A program made the position numbers and the translations under genes. Positions 37,437-46,477 of a stretch of DNA of 64,000 bases are shown piece by piece. Every line of letters starts with the position of its first letter. Positions within the stretch are counted from its first letter, which is position 1. Source of the DNA: Oscillatoria sp. CS-180 (lineage in GTDB: Bacteria; Cyanobacteriota; Cyanobacteriia; Phormidesmidales; Phormidesmidaceae); assembly GCF_028330965.1 (NCBI RefSeq), contig NZ_JAQMUB010000079.1:30007-94006 (forward strand), written 5' to 3'. Below the pieces are notes generated by a model. The model was not told where the DNA came from. It saw only the letters and a list, made by a program, of their open reading frames with translations, and did not search any database.

Positions 37437-38171
37437 CTACTCCCCGTCCCGGCGGGTAGGATAAGTGACATTAATTTGAATTTTTCGCTCATACAGGCGA
37501 TTCATCCAGCGCGGATCTAGGTTGAGGTGATACATCATTTTCAAGGCTTGATTCAACACGGCCTGCCGATAAATCCCTCGATCGCGATATCGACGAGCCG
37601 AAGTAATTACACTGTCGGGCAAGATCATGGGTGCACCATACTGACCAAGACATTGACTCAGAAGGGTGTCCTCAAAAATATCTATATCAGGAACGCCACC
37701 GATTTTTATTAGCAGCGATCGCCGCACACCAATGCAGTGGTCTAAATACAAAATACGACCCCACCGTGGCCGAATCACAGTTGAATACCAGGAGGTGTAC
37801 CGCAGCAGCCAATGGTCTAGGTCAAACTGATGTTGAAATCCGCTCCAGGTCACTTCTGGGTCCTGAAAACTTTGAGTGATTGTCATAAGGGCTGTTTTAG
37901 CAGGCAATACGGTAGCCGGATGGTGAAGGAGAATGATATCGCCTTGGCTTGCCCACACACCTTCATTCAGTCGCTGAGCTCGATTGTGTGCCTCCGACTC
38001 GATCACGTGAAACTCTGGCAGCTGCTTCAGTATCTCCAAGGTCCCATCCTGACTGGGACTGACCACTGCGATCAGCTCCTTTTCTCCCTGCTGAGCTATC
38101 AGATTTTCAGCAATTTTGGGGAGATAGCCATGACGAAGCTCGTTTAAACAGGGCAACACAACTGAAATCAC
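37437..38171 (-). CDS. Family 2 glycosyltransferase
   Basis: This 244-residue protein begins with the GT-A fold start ISVVLPCLNELRHGYLPKIA. It has a DGTLEIL segment near residue 42, a degenerate DxD-like region (ILLHHPATVLP near residue 80) and a C-terminal DTLLSQCLGQYGAP. It transfers a sugar from a nucleotide donor, probably to a lipid or glycan carrier; donor and acceptor are unknown. There is no membrane segment. It converges on nanE and is divergent from pgl. Confidence 0.85.
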   Translation of the reverse strand: MISVVLPCLNELRHGYLPKIAENLIAQQGEKELIAVVSPSQDGTLEILKQLPEFHVIESEAHNRAQRLNEGVWASQGDIILLHHPATVLPAKTALMTITQSFQDPEVTWSGFQHQFDLDHWLLRYTSWYSTVIRPRWGRILYLDHCIGVRRSLLIKIGGVPDIDIFEDTLLSQCLGQYGAPMILPDSVITSARRYRDRGIYRQAVLNQALKMMYHLNLDPRWMNRLYERKIQINVTYPTRRDGE

Positions 38172-38279
38172 GGTCCGAACCTTAACTAAAATAGCGCTCT
38201 CTAAAAGTAAAGCTTAAGCAATTCTAGGGTGATGAAAAAATCGTTTACGCTGCAATCGAAGCCCTATATCTCTATCGTT

Positions 38280-39017
38280 ATGACCTCTGTACAGATTGAG
38301 ATTTATCCTGATCGCAGCGCTTTAGTCGCCCGATCGCGCACATTAGTCAAAGAGCGAATTCAAACAGCGATCGCAGCGAAAGGCTCCTGCTCCATTGCGC
38401 TGGCAGGTGGCAGCACCCCGAAACCGCTGTATGAAGGCTTGGCAACAGAAGATTTGCCGTGGTCAAAACTGCATATCTTTTGGGGCGATGAGCGCTATGT
38501 CACCCTTAATGATCCCAACAGTAATGCTGGAATGGCAAAAGCAGCTTGGTTAGATCAGGTGTCAATTCCAAAGGACCACGTTCATATCACGCCAACTCAT
38601 TTTGAGGATCCTGCAGAGGCGGCAGCAGCTTACGAAAAGACGATTCTACAAACGTTTGGCAGCGATCGCCCAGAATTTGACATTATTCTGCTGGGCATGG
38701 GAGATGATGGGCATACCGCTTCTCTGTTTCCCCATACGGAAGCGCTGAACGTGCGCGATCGGCTGGTCACGGTCGGAGAGAAAGCCGGTGAACCCCGCAT
38801 CACGTTTACAATACCGCTTATTAATCAAAGCCGTTGCGTCATTTTCCTAGTATCCGGCAGCAACAAGCAGATGGCACTTTCCCAAGTATTTGCTAAAGAA
38901 GCAGACAATACGACGTTCCCATCTCGCCACATTCAACCACAAGGAGAATTGTGGTGGCTACTAGATGCCGACGCCGGAGAAGTCATTCAGTCCTTACCCA
39001 ACGTTCAAGTCCTTTAG
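38280..39017 (+). CDS. pgl: 6-phosphogluconolactonase
   Basis: This 245-residue protein has the Pgl pattern: IALAGGSTPKPLYEGL near residue 37, KLHIFWGDERYVTLNDPNSNAGMA near residue 62 and the catalytic-site segment LLGMGDDGHTASLFPHT near residue 136. It hydrolyses 6-phosphogluconolactone in the oxidative pentose phosphate pathway, the main NADPH source of cyanobacteria in the dark. The ATG at 38280 (MTSVQIEIYPD) fits the family start; the frame is open to 38229 with unconserved residues. Confidence 0.95.
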   Translation: MTSVQIEIYPDRSALVARSRTLVKERIQTAIAAKGSCSIALAGGSTPKPLYEGLATEDLPWSKLHIFWGDERYVTLNDPNSNAGMAKAAWLDQVSIPKDHVHITPTHFEDPAEAAAAYEKTILQTFGSDRPEFDIILLGMGDDGHTASLFPHTEALNVRDRLVTVGEKAGEPRITFTIPLINQSRCVIFLVSGSNKQMALSQVFAKEADNTTFPSRHIQPQGELWWLLDADAGEVIQSLPNVQVL

Positions 39018-39335
39018 CGACGCTAACTTCCACCTACAAACAACCCATTCCTGTTGAATACGCCGATTCAGTCTCCGACCTTCATCGCTGTTTGCGACTC
39101 ACGTCATCAGAGGGTTGAACCCCTATCGCTGGTGCAGGTTAGGCAATATGCACCCCACCTGTAGACATTTTATAGAGGTTCTGTAGCTCTTCCATCGGCC
39201 CTTTGCGGGACTGAATATCGTTTTTTAAACTAATCCTCTAAAAATCGACCGGGATACCGGGGTTTGTGGCAAAATATTTTTTATGGCTTGTGACGCCATT
39301 TGTGATGACCTATACAGATTCAAAGAGAGTTTCCT
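39018..39335. other. Intergenic region before the peroxiredoxin gene
   Basis: This 318-bp region must contain the peroxiredoxin promoter. I see no gene or strong secondary structure. The T- and A-rich stretch at about 39218-39245 may be promoter-related. Confidence 0.4.
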
Positions 39336-39971
39336 ATGACGCTTCAATTGGGCGATACGGTACCCAATTTCACTCAAGATTCTTCTGAAGGTGAAATTAA
39401 CTTCTACGATTGGGCTGGCGATAGTTGGGTTGTTTTCTTCTCTCACCCCGCTGACTACACTCCAGTCTGCACTACTGAGCTAGGTGAAGTTGCGAAGCTA
39501 AAAGGCGACTTCGAAAAGCGGAATGCCAAGGTAATTGCGCTGAGCGTAGACGGTGCTGAGTCTCATAAAGGGTGGATTGGCGACATCAACGAGACTCAGA
39601 GCACAAACGTTAACTATCCCATCATTGCTGACGAAGATAACAAGGTTTCTGACCTGTACGGCATGATTCACCCCAATGCCGATGCCAAGGTTACGGTGCG
39701 AACTGTCTTTGTTATTGACCCCAACAAGAAGCTAAGACTGACGATTACTTATCCCCCCAGTACGGGGCGTAATTTCCAAGAAATCTTGCGCGTCATTGAT
39801 TCTTTACAGTTGACTGATAACTACAGCGTGGCCACTCCAGTTAACTGGAAGGAAGGCGAAGATGTTGTCGTTTCTCCTAAAATTTCAACTGAGGATGCCA
39901 AGGGAAGGTTCCCCAAAGGCGTCACTGAGATCAAGCCTTATCTTCGCATGACTCCTCAGCCTGACAAATAA
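39336..39971 (+). CDS. 1-Cys peroxiredoxin (Prx6 type)
   Basis: This 211-residue peroxiredoxin has the peroxidatic motif FFSHPADYTPVCTTEL near residue 35 and the extended C-terminal domain of the Prx6 subfamily (KLRLTITYPPSTGRNFQEILRVIDSLQL). No resolving Cys is visible after the first site, which fits a 1-Cys enzyme. It reduces H2O2 and lipid hydroperoxides. It is monocistronic, with one AT-rich palindrome and one strong terminator downstream. Confidence 0.94.
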   Translation: MTLQLGDTVPNFTQDSSEGEINFYDWAGDSWVVFFSHPADYTPVCTTELGEVAKLKGDFEKRNAKVIALSVDGAESHKGWIGDINETQSTNVNYPIIADEDNKVSDLYGMIHPNADAKVTVRTVFVIDPNKKLRLTITYPPSTGRNFQEILRVIDSLQLTDNYSVATPVNWKEGEDVVVSPKISTEDAKGRFPKGVTEIKPYLRMTPQPDK

Positions 39972-40081
39972 AATTGAAGCTCTCTATGTCCTAAAAACTT
40001 TAGATTTTTAGGGCAGCTTAATAGCACTTGACAAGCTCATTTAAAGTAGGGCTGAAGCTTGTCCGAATATTTGCCTTTAAG

Positions 40082-40110
40082 AAAGGATGCGTTTCAATGC
40101 ATCCTTTTTT
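40082..40110 (+). terminator. Strong intrinsic terminator downstream of the peroxiredoxin gene
   Basis: AAAGGATGC and GCATCCTTT form perfect 9-bp arms around an 8-base loop, followed by further T residues. Confidence 0.9.
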
Positions 40111-40540
40111 ATTGAATTTTGATAAAAGGTTGTAGTCAGAACAGAGTTATAGATATGAGAAAGAACTTCGCTGTTTCAGTAATATTAAGGCGTTAAAGGC
40201 GTCAGCAATTTTGATCTGTCAAAAGATAAAGATTGCTTTTTCAAAAGCCGAAATATACGCCGATAAATGATTTGGCGGCTCAATCTTATGACTGACAAAG
40301 CTTGGATTACCAAGACCTATGAAACTCATTCTTCCCCGAATGTTGTTATACCTGCTTTTGAAAAATTCTTGTCAAAAGGGTCTTCTTCTGAAAGCCTGCT
40401 ATGTTAGGTGTTTTCAAGATTGGACAATCTTGTTTTAGGATTTATAGACGAACCGGATTCCCTTGAAGTTTCAGTAAAGGTACTGGCTCTGTGCTTGAAT
40501 CCAGAAAAGCCCTTCAGTACTTTTATGGATAAGTCGTAGT

Positions 40541-40558
40541 GTCAACGCTTATGTTGAC
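40541..40558. promoter_or_regulatory. Dyad upstream of eboA, candidate operator
   Basis: GTCAAC and GTTGAC form perfect 6-bp arms around 6 bases. The site is about 120 bp before the eboA start. No regulator is identified. Confidence 0.35.
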
Positions 40559-40680
40559 CTGTGATTGCGCTTATATAGAACTCCCTTAATTTTCAATATT
40601 GTCATTGCTGTCGTTAACAGTGTGTTGCTGAGAACGACAGCACGTTTGCTCATGAGTAATCTTTTAGAAACTTTAAATTT

Positions 40681-41592
40681 ATGGTTGCTAGTACTTCGTA
40701 TTCTGCGATCGCGCTGCCCGATTCCGCTCAGGTGGCTGCTACCTTACACCTATGGTTATCCCGTCACTTAACGGCATCAGGAGCTGCCTGGCTAGCGCAA
40801 ACACTTGAACAACTGTCTGATGAGGATTCTGAGCGAGTACTGTTTACTCGATTTAGCACTGCTCCTCGACAGGTGGGCAAAGCAGATCTGCGGCTTAGTG
40901 AGGTCGATTTGCACACAGCTGCTATAGCCAGAGCAGGGTGGACGCCCAACCAGTGGAGCCTTGACCAAGCAGCACGGACACTCTTGTTGCTCACTTTTCC
41001 ATCAGAGCCGCACGATCGCTACGTTGCTGCATTAGAAAAGCTCTTTGCAGCAGCCGATGTTGCCGAACAGATAGCGCTGTATCAGAGTCTACCCGTTCTG
41101 CCTCATCCTGACAGATGGATTGCCCGAGCCATCGATGGTTTAAGAACCAATATCACAGCGGTCTTCAATGCGATCGCGCTGCATAATCCCTATCCGGCTG
41201 ACTATTTTGATGAAGCCGCCTGGAACCAGATGGTTCTAAAGGCTCTGTTTGTGGATTCTCGGCTGAGTCAAATTCAGCGATTAGAGGATCGGGCAAATCC
41301 TAAACTAGCGCAGATGCTGTCTGACTATGCCCACGAGCGTTGGGCCGCTGGTCGTCCTGTCAATCCTCAACTGTGGCGACCTTTGGGGCCTTTTGCTGAG
41401 GGCTGGCTCGTTGCCGATTTAGAACGAGCGCTGAGCAGCCGTGAACTGTCTGATCGACAAGCTGCTGCCCTTGCCTGCGCCAGCGCTCCATCACCCGATG
41501 CACAGAATTTATTGGATACCGTGCCTGACATCAAGCAGGCGATCGCAACAGGGCAACTCACTTGGGACAGCTTTAGCCTTACCCACCCCTAA
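40681..41592 (+). CDS. eboA: EboA-domain protein
   Basis: This 303-residue, mostly helical protein matches the EboA family. It has HLTASGAAWLAQTLEQL near residue 25, a central FNAIALHNPYPADYFDEAAWNQMVLKALFVD segment near residue 160 and RPLGPFAEGWLVADLERAL near residue 235. There is no signal peptide or membrane helix. EboA is the first gene of the conserved ebo cluster, which in Nostoc is needed for moving scytonemin precursors to the periplasm. Its own biochemical role is not known. It starts the plus-strand run eboA-F. Confidence 0.92.
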   Translation: MVASTSYSAIALPDSAQVAATLHLWLSRHLTASGAAWLAQTLEQLSDEDSERVLFTRFSTAPRQVGKADLRLSEVDLHTAAIARAGWTPNQWSLDQAARTLLLLTFPSEPHDRYVAALEKLFAAADVAEQIALYQSLPVLPHPDRWIARAIDGLRTNITAVFNAIALHNPYPADYFDEAAWNQMVLKALFVDSRLSQIQRLEDRANPKLAQMLSDYAHERWAAGRPVNPQLWRPLGPFAEGWLVADLERALSSRELSDRQAAALACASAPSPDAQNLLDTVPDIKQAIATGQLTWDSFSLTHP

Positions 41593-41682
41593 GAATCAGG
41601 CAAAAGAGAGCCGTCTTTCAGCTCTGCCACTTTCCTCCATTAGCCCATTATCTAGACCTAAGAAAGCGAATCAAGGACAGTC

Positions 41683-42609
41683 ATGCCTCCCAACTCTCAA
41701 ATGGTCATTGATCCTCATATTCACATGACCTCTCGTACGACTTATGACTACCTTGTCATGAAGGAATACGGTGTTGTTGCGGTGATCGAGCCAGCCTTTT
41801 GGTTAGGGCAGCCTCGAACTCATATCGGCACGTTTCAGGACTACTTCAACAGCCTAATCGGTTGGGAGCGATTTCGGGCCGGTCAGTTTGGTGTCCGCCA
41901 CTATTGCACGATCTCAATCAATCCTAAAGAAGCCAACAATGAAGCACTCGCCGAGCAGGTTATGGAGCTACTGCCCCTCTATGCCTGTAAAGAGGGCGTT
42001 GTTGCTTTGGGAGAGGTCGGCTTTGATGACATGACGGCAGCCGAAGAGAAGTATTTCCGCTTGCAATTGGAACTGGCTAAAGAACTCGACAAATTGGTTC
42101 TGGTCCATACTCCTCACCGCAACAAGAAAGAGGGAACCAGCCGCAGCATGGACATTTGTCTAGAACACGGATTAGATCCTTTACAAGTTGTCATTGACCA
42201 TGCCAACGAAGAAACCGTTGCCGAAGTCCTTGATCGTGGCTTCTGGTGTGCCTTCTCCATTTACCCCAACACCAAAATGGGCAATGAACGCATGGTGGAA
42301 GTGCTCAAAAAATACGGCAGCGATCGCATCTTCATCGATAGCGCTGCTGATTGGGGGCTGAGCGACCCGCTCGCGGTTCCCAAAACAGCACAGCTCATGC
42401 TCGAAAGTGGCATTCCACAAGAGCAGGTGACTGCAGTGTGCTACGGCAATGCCCTCAAAGCCTACGGTCAAAGCGGTGAAATGAAGGCAGACGACTGGCT
42501 CAATCCGCCTGCGATCGACCAGCGCCAACTTTACAACGGCAATTCAGTTCTCCGAGGCCAAACTCCCACTATCTACGACCCAGCCAAAGAATCCATGATT
42601 ATCCGTTAA
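41683..42609 (+). CDS. eboB: EboB, TatD-like metal-dependent hydrolase
   Basis: This 308-residue TIM-barrel hydrolase begins DPHIHMTSRTTYDYLVMKEY, where HxH is the first metal-binding motif. The glutamate of GEVGFDD near residue 115, the His in VLVHTPHRNK, the His in VVIDHANEETV near residue 167 and the Asp of DSAADWG near residue 222 complete the amidohydrolase metal site. It would hydrolyse a C-N or phosphoester bond in the metabolite handled by the cluster; the substrate is not established. It lies 91 bp after eboA. Confidence 0.92.
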   Translation: MPPNSQMVIDPHIHMTSRTTYDYLVMKEYGVVAVIEPAFWLGQPRTHIGTFQDYFNSLIGWERFRAGQFGVRHYCTISINPKEANNEALAEQVMELLPLYACKEGVVALGEVGFDDMTAAEEKYFRLQLELAKELDKLVLVHTPHRNKKEGTSRSMDICLEHGLDPLQVVIDHANEETVAEVLDRGFWCAFSIYPNTKMGNERMVEVLKKYGSDRIFIDSAADWGLSDPLAVPKTAQLMLESGIPQEQVTAVCYGNALKAYGQSGEMKADDWLNPPAIDQRQLYNGNSVLRGQTPTIYDPAKESMIIR

Positions 42610-42645
42610 ACAATAAAACGATCGCAATCGAAACGTCTAAATGAC

Positions 42646-42679
42646 AACTCAAAACTCAAAACTTAAAACTCAAAACTTA
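42646..42679 (+). repeat. Heptameric short tandem repeats between eboB and eboC
   Basis: CAAAACT-type heptamers repeat across this segment with one TAAAACT variant. This is a short tandemly repeated repetitive (STRR) element of the type known in cyanobacterial intergenic regions. A related segment occurs after eboF. Confidence 0.8.
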
Positions 42680-42693
42680 TTTAGAGAGGAACC

Positions 42694-43626
42694 GTGGAAA
42701 CGTTAAGTGTGCGATCGCAATCTATTTGGGCTTACCTACAGCTCATGCGACCAGCCAATATTTTGACGGCCTGGGCCGACATCCTCGTCGGCTATGCCGC
42801 AGCCGGAAGCGCCACTGTTGTCATGACTGTGGCGGTGGGTGATTGGTCTCTCAGCCCGCTCGCCCCGCTAGGCTGGTTGCTGCTATCGACCAGCGGACTG
42901 TATGGCGGTGGCGTTGTGTTCAATGACGTATTTGACGCGGAACTTGATCGGATAGAGCGTCCAGAGCGCCCGATTCCGACAGGACGAGCCACTTTGTTGG
43001 GCGCGACTTTGCTCGGGGCAAGTCTGCTGAGCGTTGGCGTTGCGGCAGCAGCTCAGGTTTCCATCCTAAGTGCAGGACTGGCAATCGCGATCGCTCTAGC
43101 TGCCGTGGTGTACGACGCCTTAGGCAAGCATCAGGGTTGGTTAGGGCCTCTGAATATGGGGTTATGTCGAGGGGGAAATCTTCTACTGGGGGTCAGTGCA
43201 GTTCCTGCTTTGGTGTTGGAACGCTGGTTTTTAGCAGGTATTCCTATTGTTTACATCGCAGCGGTAACCGCTATTAGTCAAGGAGAGGTAGAAGGCGGCA
43301 AGCGACAAACGGGCCTCTTGGCGATCGCTCTCGTGCTTTTGGTTCTCGTAGGAATATTTAGTCTCAATGGGTGGGGTGACTACGACTGGCACTCAGTACT
43401 CCCCTTCGCTGGTCTTTTTGGGATGTTGGTCTTGCCAGCGTTTGCTAAAGCTGCTCAGGATCCTAGTCCTACCACGATTCAGAAAGCAGTGAAAACCGGG
43501 GTCCTGTCTTTGATTGTTCTAGACGCCGCGATCGCGGCAGGATTTGCAGGCTGGCCCTATGGATTAGCCGTACTGGGACTTTTGCCTCTATCTATGGCTC
43601 TGGCTCGTTTGTTTGCGGTGACTTAG
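42694..43626 (+). CDS. eboC: EboC, UbiA-like membrane prenyltransferase
   Basis: This 310-residue protein has about eight transmembrane helices and the UbiA Asp-rich motif NDVFDAELDRIERPERPIPTG near residue 75 (N-D-x3-D-x2-D). The second Asp-rich loop (VVYDALGKHQGWLG) lies near residue 140. UbiA enzymes attach prenyl groups to aromatic acceptors; EboC may modify a lipid or metabolite carrier. The GTG start at 42694 is preceded by GAGAGGA. It is 85 bp after eboB. Confidence 0.93.
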   Translation: METLSVRSQSIWAYLQLMRPANILTAWADILVGYAAAGSATVVMTVAVGDWSLSPLAPLGWLLLSTSGLYGGGVVFNDVFDAELDRIERPERPIPTGRATLLGATLLGASLLSVGVAAAAQVSILSAGLAIAIALAAVVYDALGKHQGWLGPLNMGLCRGGNLLLGVSAVPALVLERWFLAGIPIVYIAAVTAISQGEVEGGKRQTGLLAIALVLLVLVGIFSLNGWGDYDWHSVLPFAGLFGMLVLPAFAKAAQDPSPTTIQKAVKTGVLSLIVLDAAIAAGFAGWPYGLAVLGLLPLSMALARLFAVT

Positions 43627-43676
43627 ATTTTTTAACTGATTTTTTTATTCATTATTAACAACAAGAGGTTTTAACC

Positions 43677-44885
43677 GTGGTTGCTACTTTTCCTACGCCA
43701 ATACGATCAGGAGTCAGTACACCGATTCACCAGCAGTTTACGGTCTCCTTTCAGTACACTGTGCACTTTACAGAAGCCCTCTTTCATTCAGACAACGCCT
43801 TACTGGCCGAGACGATCGCAGCCGATGGCGAAGCAGGACCTAAAAAAATTATGGTCATTGTCGATGATGGTGCAGCAAACCATCATCCGCATTTGCTGTC
43901 CCAAATTGAGCACTATGGTAAGTGTTATTGCGACGCCCTGACTCTCACCGCACCTCCCATTCGAGTGCCTGGTGGGGAAGCGGCAAAGAACGATCTCAAC
44001 CTGATTGAGCAGCTACAGCGTCAGATGGACGCAGTCGGATTGTGCCGACATTCCTATGTTGTGGGTATCGGTGGAGGTGCCGTACTGGACATGGTGGGCT
44101 ATGCGGCAGCGACTGCCCATCGAGGCATTCGCCTGATTCGAGTCCCCACTACCGTTCTGGCTCAAAATGATTCTGGTGTTGGCGTCAAAAACAGCATCAA
44201 TGTCTACGGTAAGAAGAATTTTTTGGGAACCTTTGCACCTCCCTATGCTGTAATCAACGACGCTGCTTTTTTAACCACGTTAGACGATCGCGATTGGCGG
44301 GCTGGCATGGCTGAGGCGCTCAAAGTTGCACTGATTAAAGACGCTGATTTTTTTGCCGAAATAGAAGCCAATGCTGCCGCGATCGCTCGGCGGGAAATGG
44401 CTCCCATGCAGTCCTCTATCTACCGCTGTGCTCAACTGCACATGCATCACATCGCAAACAATGGCGATCCGTTCGAGATGGGATCGTCACGCCCGCTAGA
44501 TTTTGGACACTGGGCTGCCCACCGTCTTGAACGCTTGACTCATTACCATTTGCGGCATGGAGAAGCGGTTGCGATTGGGATTGTTCTTGACAGTGCTTAC
44601 TCTTATCTGGCTGGATGGCTCTCCCAGGCAGCTTGGCAGCGCATCTGCAATACCTTTCGGATATTAGGATTCACCCCCTATGTCCTAGAGCTATCCAATC
44701 ATCTCAACTATCCGGAGCATCCTGACTCCATCTTTCGAGGCCTCGCAGAATTTCGAGAGCATCTGGGTGGCGAATTGACGATAACTCTGCTGCACGAAAT
44801 TGGTTTCGGTGTGGAAGTGCATCAAGTTGACCTGCAACGCTACCGAGAAGCGATCGCCCTCTTGAAGTCACTACCTATTCCTTAG
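43677..44885 (+). CDS. eboD: EboD, dehydroquinate-synthase-like sugar phosphate cyclase
   Basis: This 402-residue NAD- and metal-dependent cyclase resembles 3-dehydroquinate synthase. It has VPGGEAAKND near residue 102, YVVGIGGGAVLDMVGYAAATAHRG near residue 126, PTTVLAQNDSGVGVKNSINVYGKKNFLGTF near residue 155, MAEALKVALIKDADFF and the metal His in LRHGEAVAIGI near residue 290. The N-terminal 50 residues are longer than in ordinary AroB. It is one of the ebo genes and need not make dehydroquinate; the product is unknown. It starts with GTG. Confidence 0.92.
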   Translation: MVATFPTPIRSGVSTPIHQQFTVSFQYTVHFTEALFHSDNALLAETIAADGEAGPKKIMVIVDDGAANHHPHLLSQIEHYGKCYCDALTLTAPPIRVPGGEAAKNDLNLIEQLQRQMDAVGLCRHSYVVGIGGGAVLDMVGYAAATAHRGIRLIRVPTTVLAQNDSGVGVKNSINVYGKKNFLGTFAPPYAVINDAAFLTTLDDRDWRAGMAEALKVALIKDADFFAEIEANAAAIARREMAPMQSSIYRCAQLHMHHIANNGDPFEMGSSRPLDFGHWAAHRLERLTHYHLRHGEAVAIGIVLDSAYSYLAGWLSQAAWQRICNTFRILGFTPYVLELSNHLNYPEHPDSIFRGLAEFREHLGGELTITLLHEIGFGVEVHQVDLQRYREAIALLKSLPIP

Positions 44886-45105
44886 TAACGGTCACTTAAC
44901 AAGTGTTGAATACTGAAAATAGGCGCTCTTTAACTGTTATACCGACTCCTTATTGTTGTATCTACAGATGGGTATCTACAGATGTTGGAGTTGAAGGCGC
45001 TCTCAATTAAACGGTTTTTAATCCGCAATTCAATATCAAAATCGCGAATCGATATCTTCTCTTTCTTTGCAACTACTCAAACTCTAGCTGTGTGTGAGAC
45101 TCCCC

Positions 45106-46368
45106 ATGCGTATTAGCCGTGATTCCTCCCGTCATTTAACCTACTGCACCAACATTCACCCCGGTGAAGATTGGAACAGTGTTTTTCAAAATCTACAGAC
45201 GTATATTCCTGCTCTCAAGCAACGTGTTTCTCCGGATACAGCATTCGGCATTGGGTTACGGCTGTCTAGTCTAGCCAGTGAGCAATTGCTGGCAGGCAAC
45301 CACCTGCTCTGCTTACAAGACTGGTTAGCGGCTGAAGATTGTTATATTTTCACACTCAACGGCTTTCCCTACGGCGGCTTCCATCAGCAAGCCGTGAAGG
45401 ACAAAGTGTATGCACCCGATTGGTCCACGCGCCCTCGACTGAGATACACCCAACGGCTAGTGACGATCTTGGCAGCTTTAATGCCTCGCTCTGTAGACGG
45501 CGGCATTTCCACCGTGCCCCTGTCTTACAAACCCTGGTATCGACCCTATTCAGAAGAACAGACCATTGTTTTTGAGGAAAGTAGTCTTTATCTAGCGGAA
45601 ATGGCGGCAGAGCTAGCTCGTATTGAGAATGCAACCGGCAAGCTGCTGCATCTAGATCTAGAGCCAGAGCCCGATGCACTGCTTGAGAATGCAGATGAGG
45701 TCATTGCCTTTTTTCAAGAATGGCTATTACCCATAGGCTGTTTGTATTTACAAAAACGGCATGGCATCCTCTTGGAAGTTGCAGAGCGATGGCTACGACG
45801 ACACATCCGCATTTGCTATGACACGTGCCATTTTGCAGTGGAATATGAAGATCCCACCACCGCTTTAGCCAAGTTCAAAGCAGCCGGTATCGAGATCGGC
45901 AAAGTACAGCTCAGTTCAGCCATTCGCATTCCTATTCCAACGGAACCTGCTCAGAGGGCCTGTTTGCAGCATCAATTAGAACCATTTGCAGAGTCCACCT
46001 ATTTACATCAGGTAATTGAGCAGCGATCGCCTGGAACGTTGCATCACTATCCTGATCTGAGCGATGCCCTATCCGCACTGGCAGAGACTCCCGCGATCGA
46101 ATGGCGGACCCACTTCCATGTTCCCCTTTTTATTGACCGCTATCCTCCCTTCGAATCGACCCGAGACCACATCACGACGGTTTTGGAAAAGCTGCCTCAG
46201 TTTTCTGACTGCACTCATTTTGAAATCGAAACCTATACCTGGGATGTGCTTCCATCCGAGATGAAACTAGACGTTCTGACATCAATTCATCGCGAGTATG
46301 AATGGGTTTTAGCAACCTTGTCCAAAGTCTCGGCCACGGCGGTCACCTCCGCACTTTCTCCCAGTTAA
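45106..46368 (+). CDS. eboE: EboE, metabolite traffic protein with xylose-isomerase-like barrel
   Basis: This 420-residue protein matches the EboE family, which belongs to the sugar-phosphate isomerase TIM-barrel superfamily. It starts MRISRDSSRHLTYCTNIHPG and has NGFPYGGFHQQAVKDKVYAPDW near residue 84, HLDLEPEPDALLENADEV near residue 185 and HIRICYDTCHFAVEYEDP near residue 233. The Glu, Asp and His residues are placed as in metal-binding isomerases. The ATG at 45106 precedes the conserved region; a GTG at 45094 is an alternative start. It lies 220 bp after eboD. Confidence 0.92.
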   Translation: MRISRDSSRHLTYCTNIHPGEDWNSVFQNLQTYIPALKQRVSPDTAFGIGLRLSSLASEQLLAGNHLLCLQDWLAAEDCYIFTLNGFPYGGFHQQAVKDKVYAPDWSTRPRLRYTQRLVTILAALMPRSVDGGISTVPLSYKPWYRPYSEEQTIVFEESSLYLAEMAAELARIENATGKLLHLDLEPEPDALLENADEVIAFFQEWLLPIGCLYLQKRHGILLEVAERWLRRHIRICYDTCHFAVEYEDPTTALAKFKAAGIEIGKVQLSSAIRIPIPTEPAQRACLQHQLEPFAESTYLHQVIEQRSPGTLHHYPDLSDALSALAETPAIEWRTHFHVPLFIDRYPPFESTRDHITTVLEKLPQFSDCTHFEIETYTWDVLPSEMKLDVLTSIHREYEWVLATLSKVSATAVTSALSPS

Positions 46369-46477
46369 AGCGATTCCTTTTTGATTGAAAGGGCTATGAG
46401 AATGCCTATAGGCAGAGATTAAGCAGTGCTCATCTCACGCTACTTATACAAAACCTTATTTCTACATCTCACTTTTT

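Larger units (their letters stand above)
39972..40680. other. Long intergenic region before eboA
   Basis: This 709-bp region is the longest non-coding stretch in the window. It contains an AT-rich palindrome (39990-40012), a strong terminator (40082-40110), an inverted repeat with GTACTG and CAGTAC arms (40480-40520), and a perfect 6-bp dyad (40541-40558). I see no gene; open frames here have no recognisable product. Confidence 0.6.

Noticed and set aside
39990..40012. AT-rich palindrome after the peroxiredoxin gene as a terminator
   Set aside because: The arms are A/T only and no T run follows. The nearby hairpin at 40082-40110 is much stronger.
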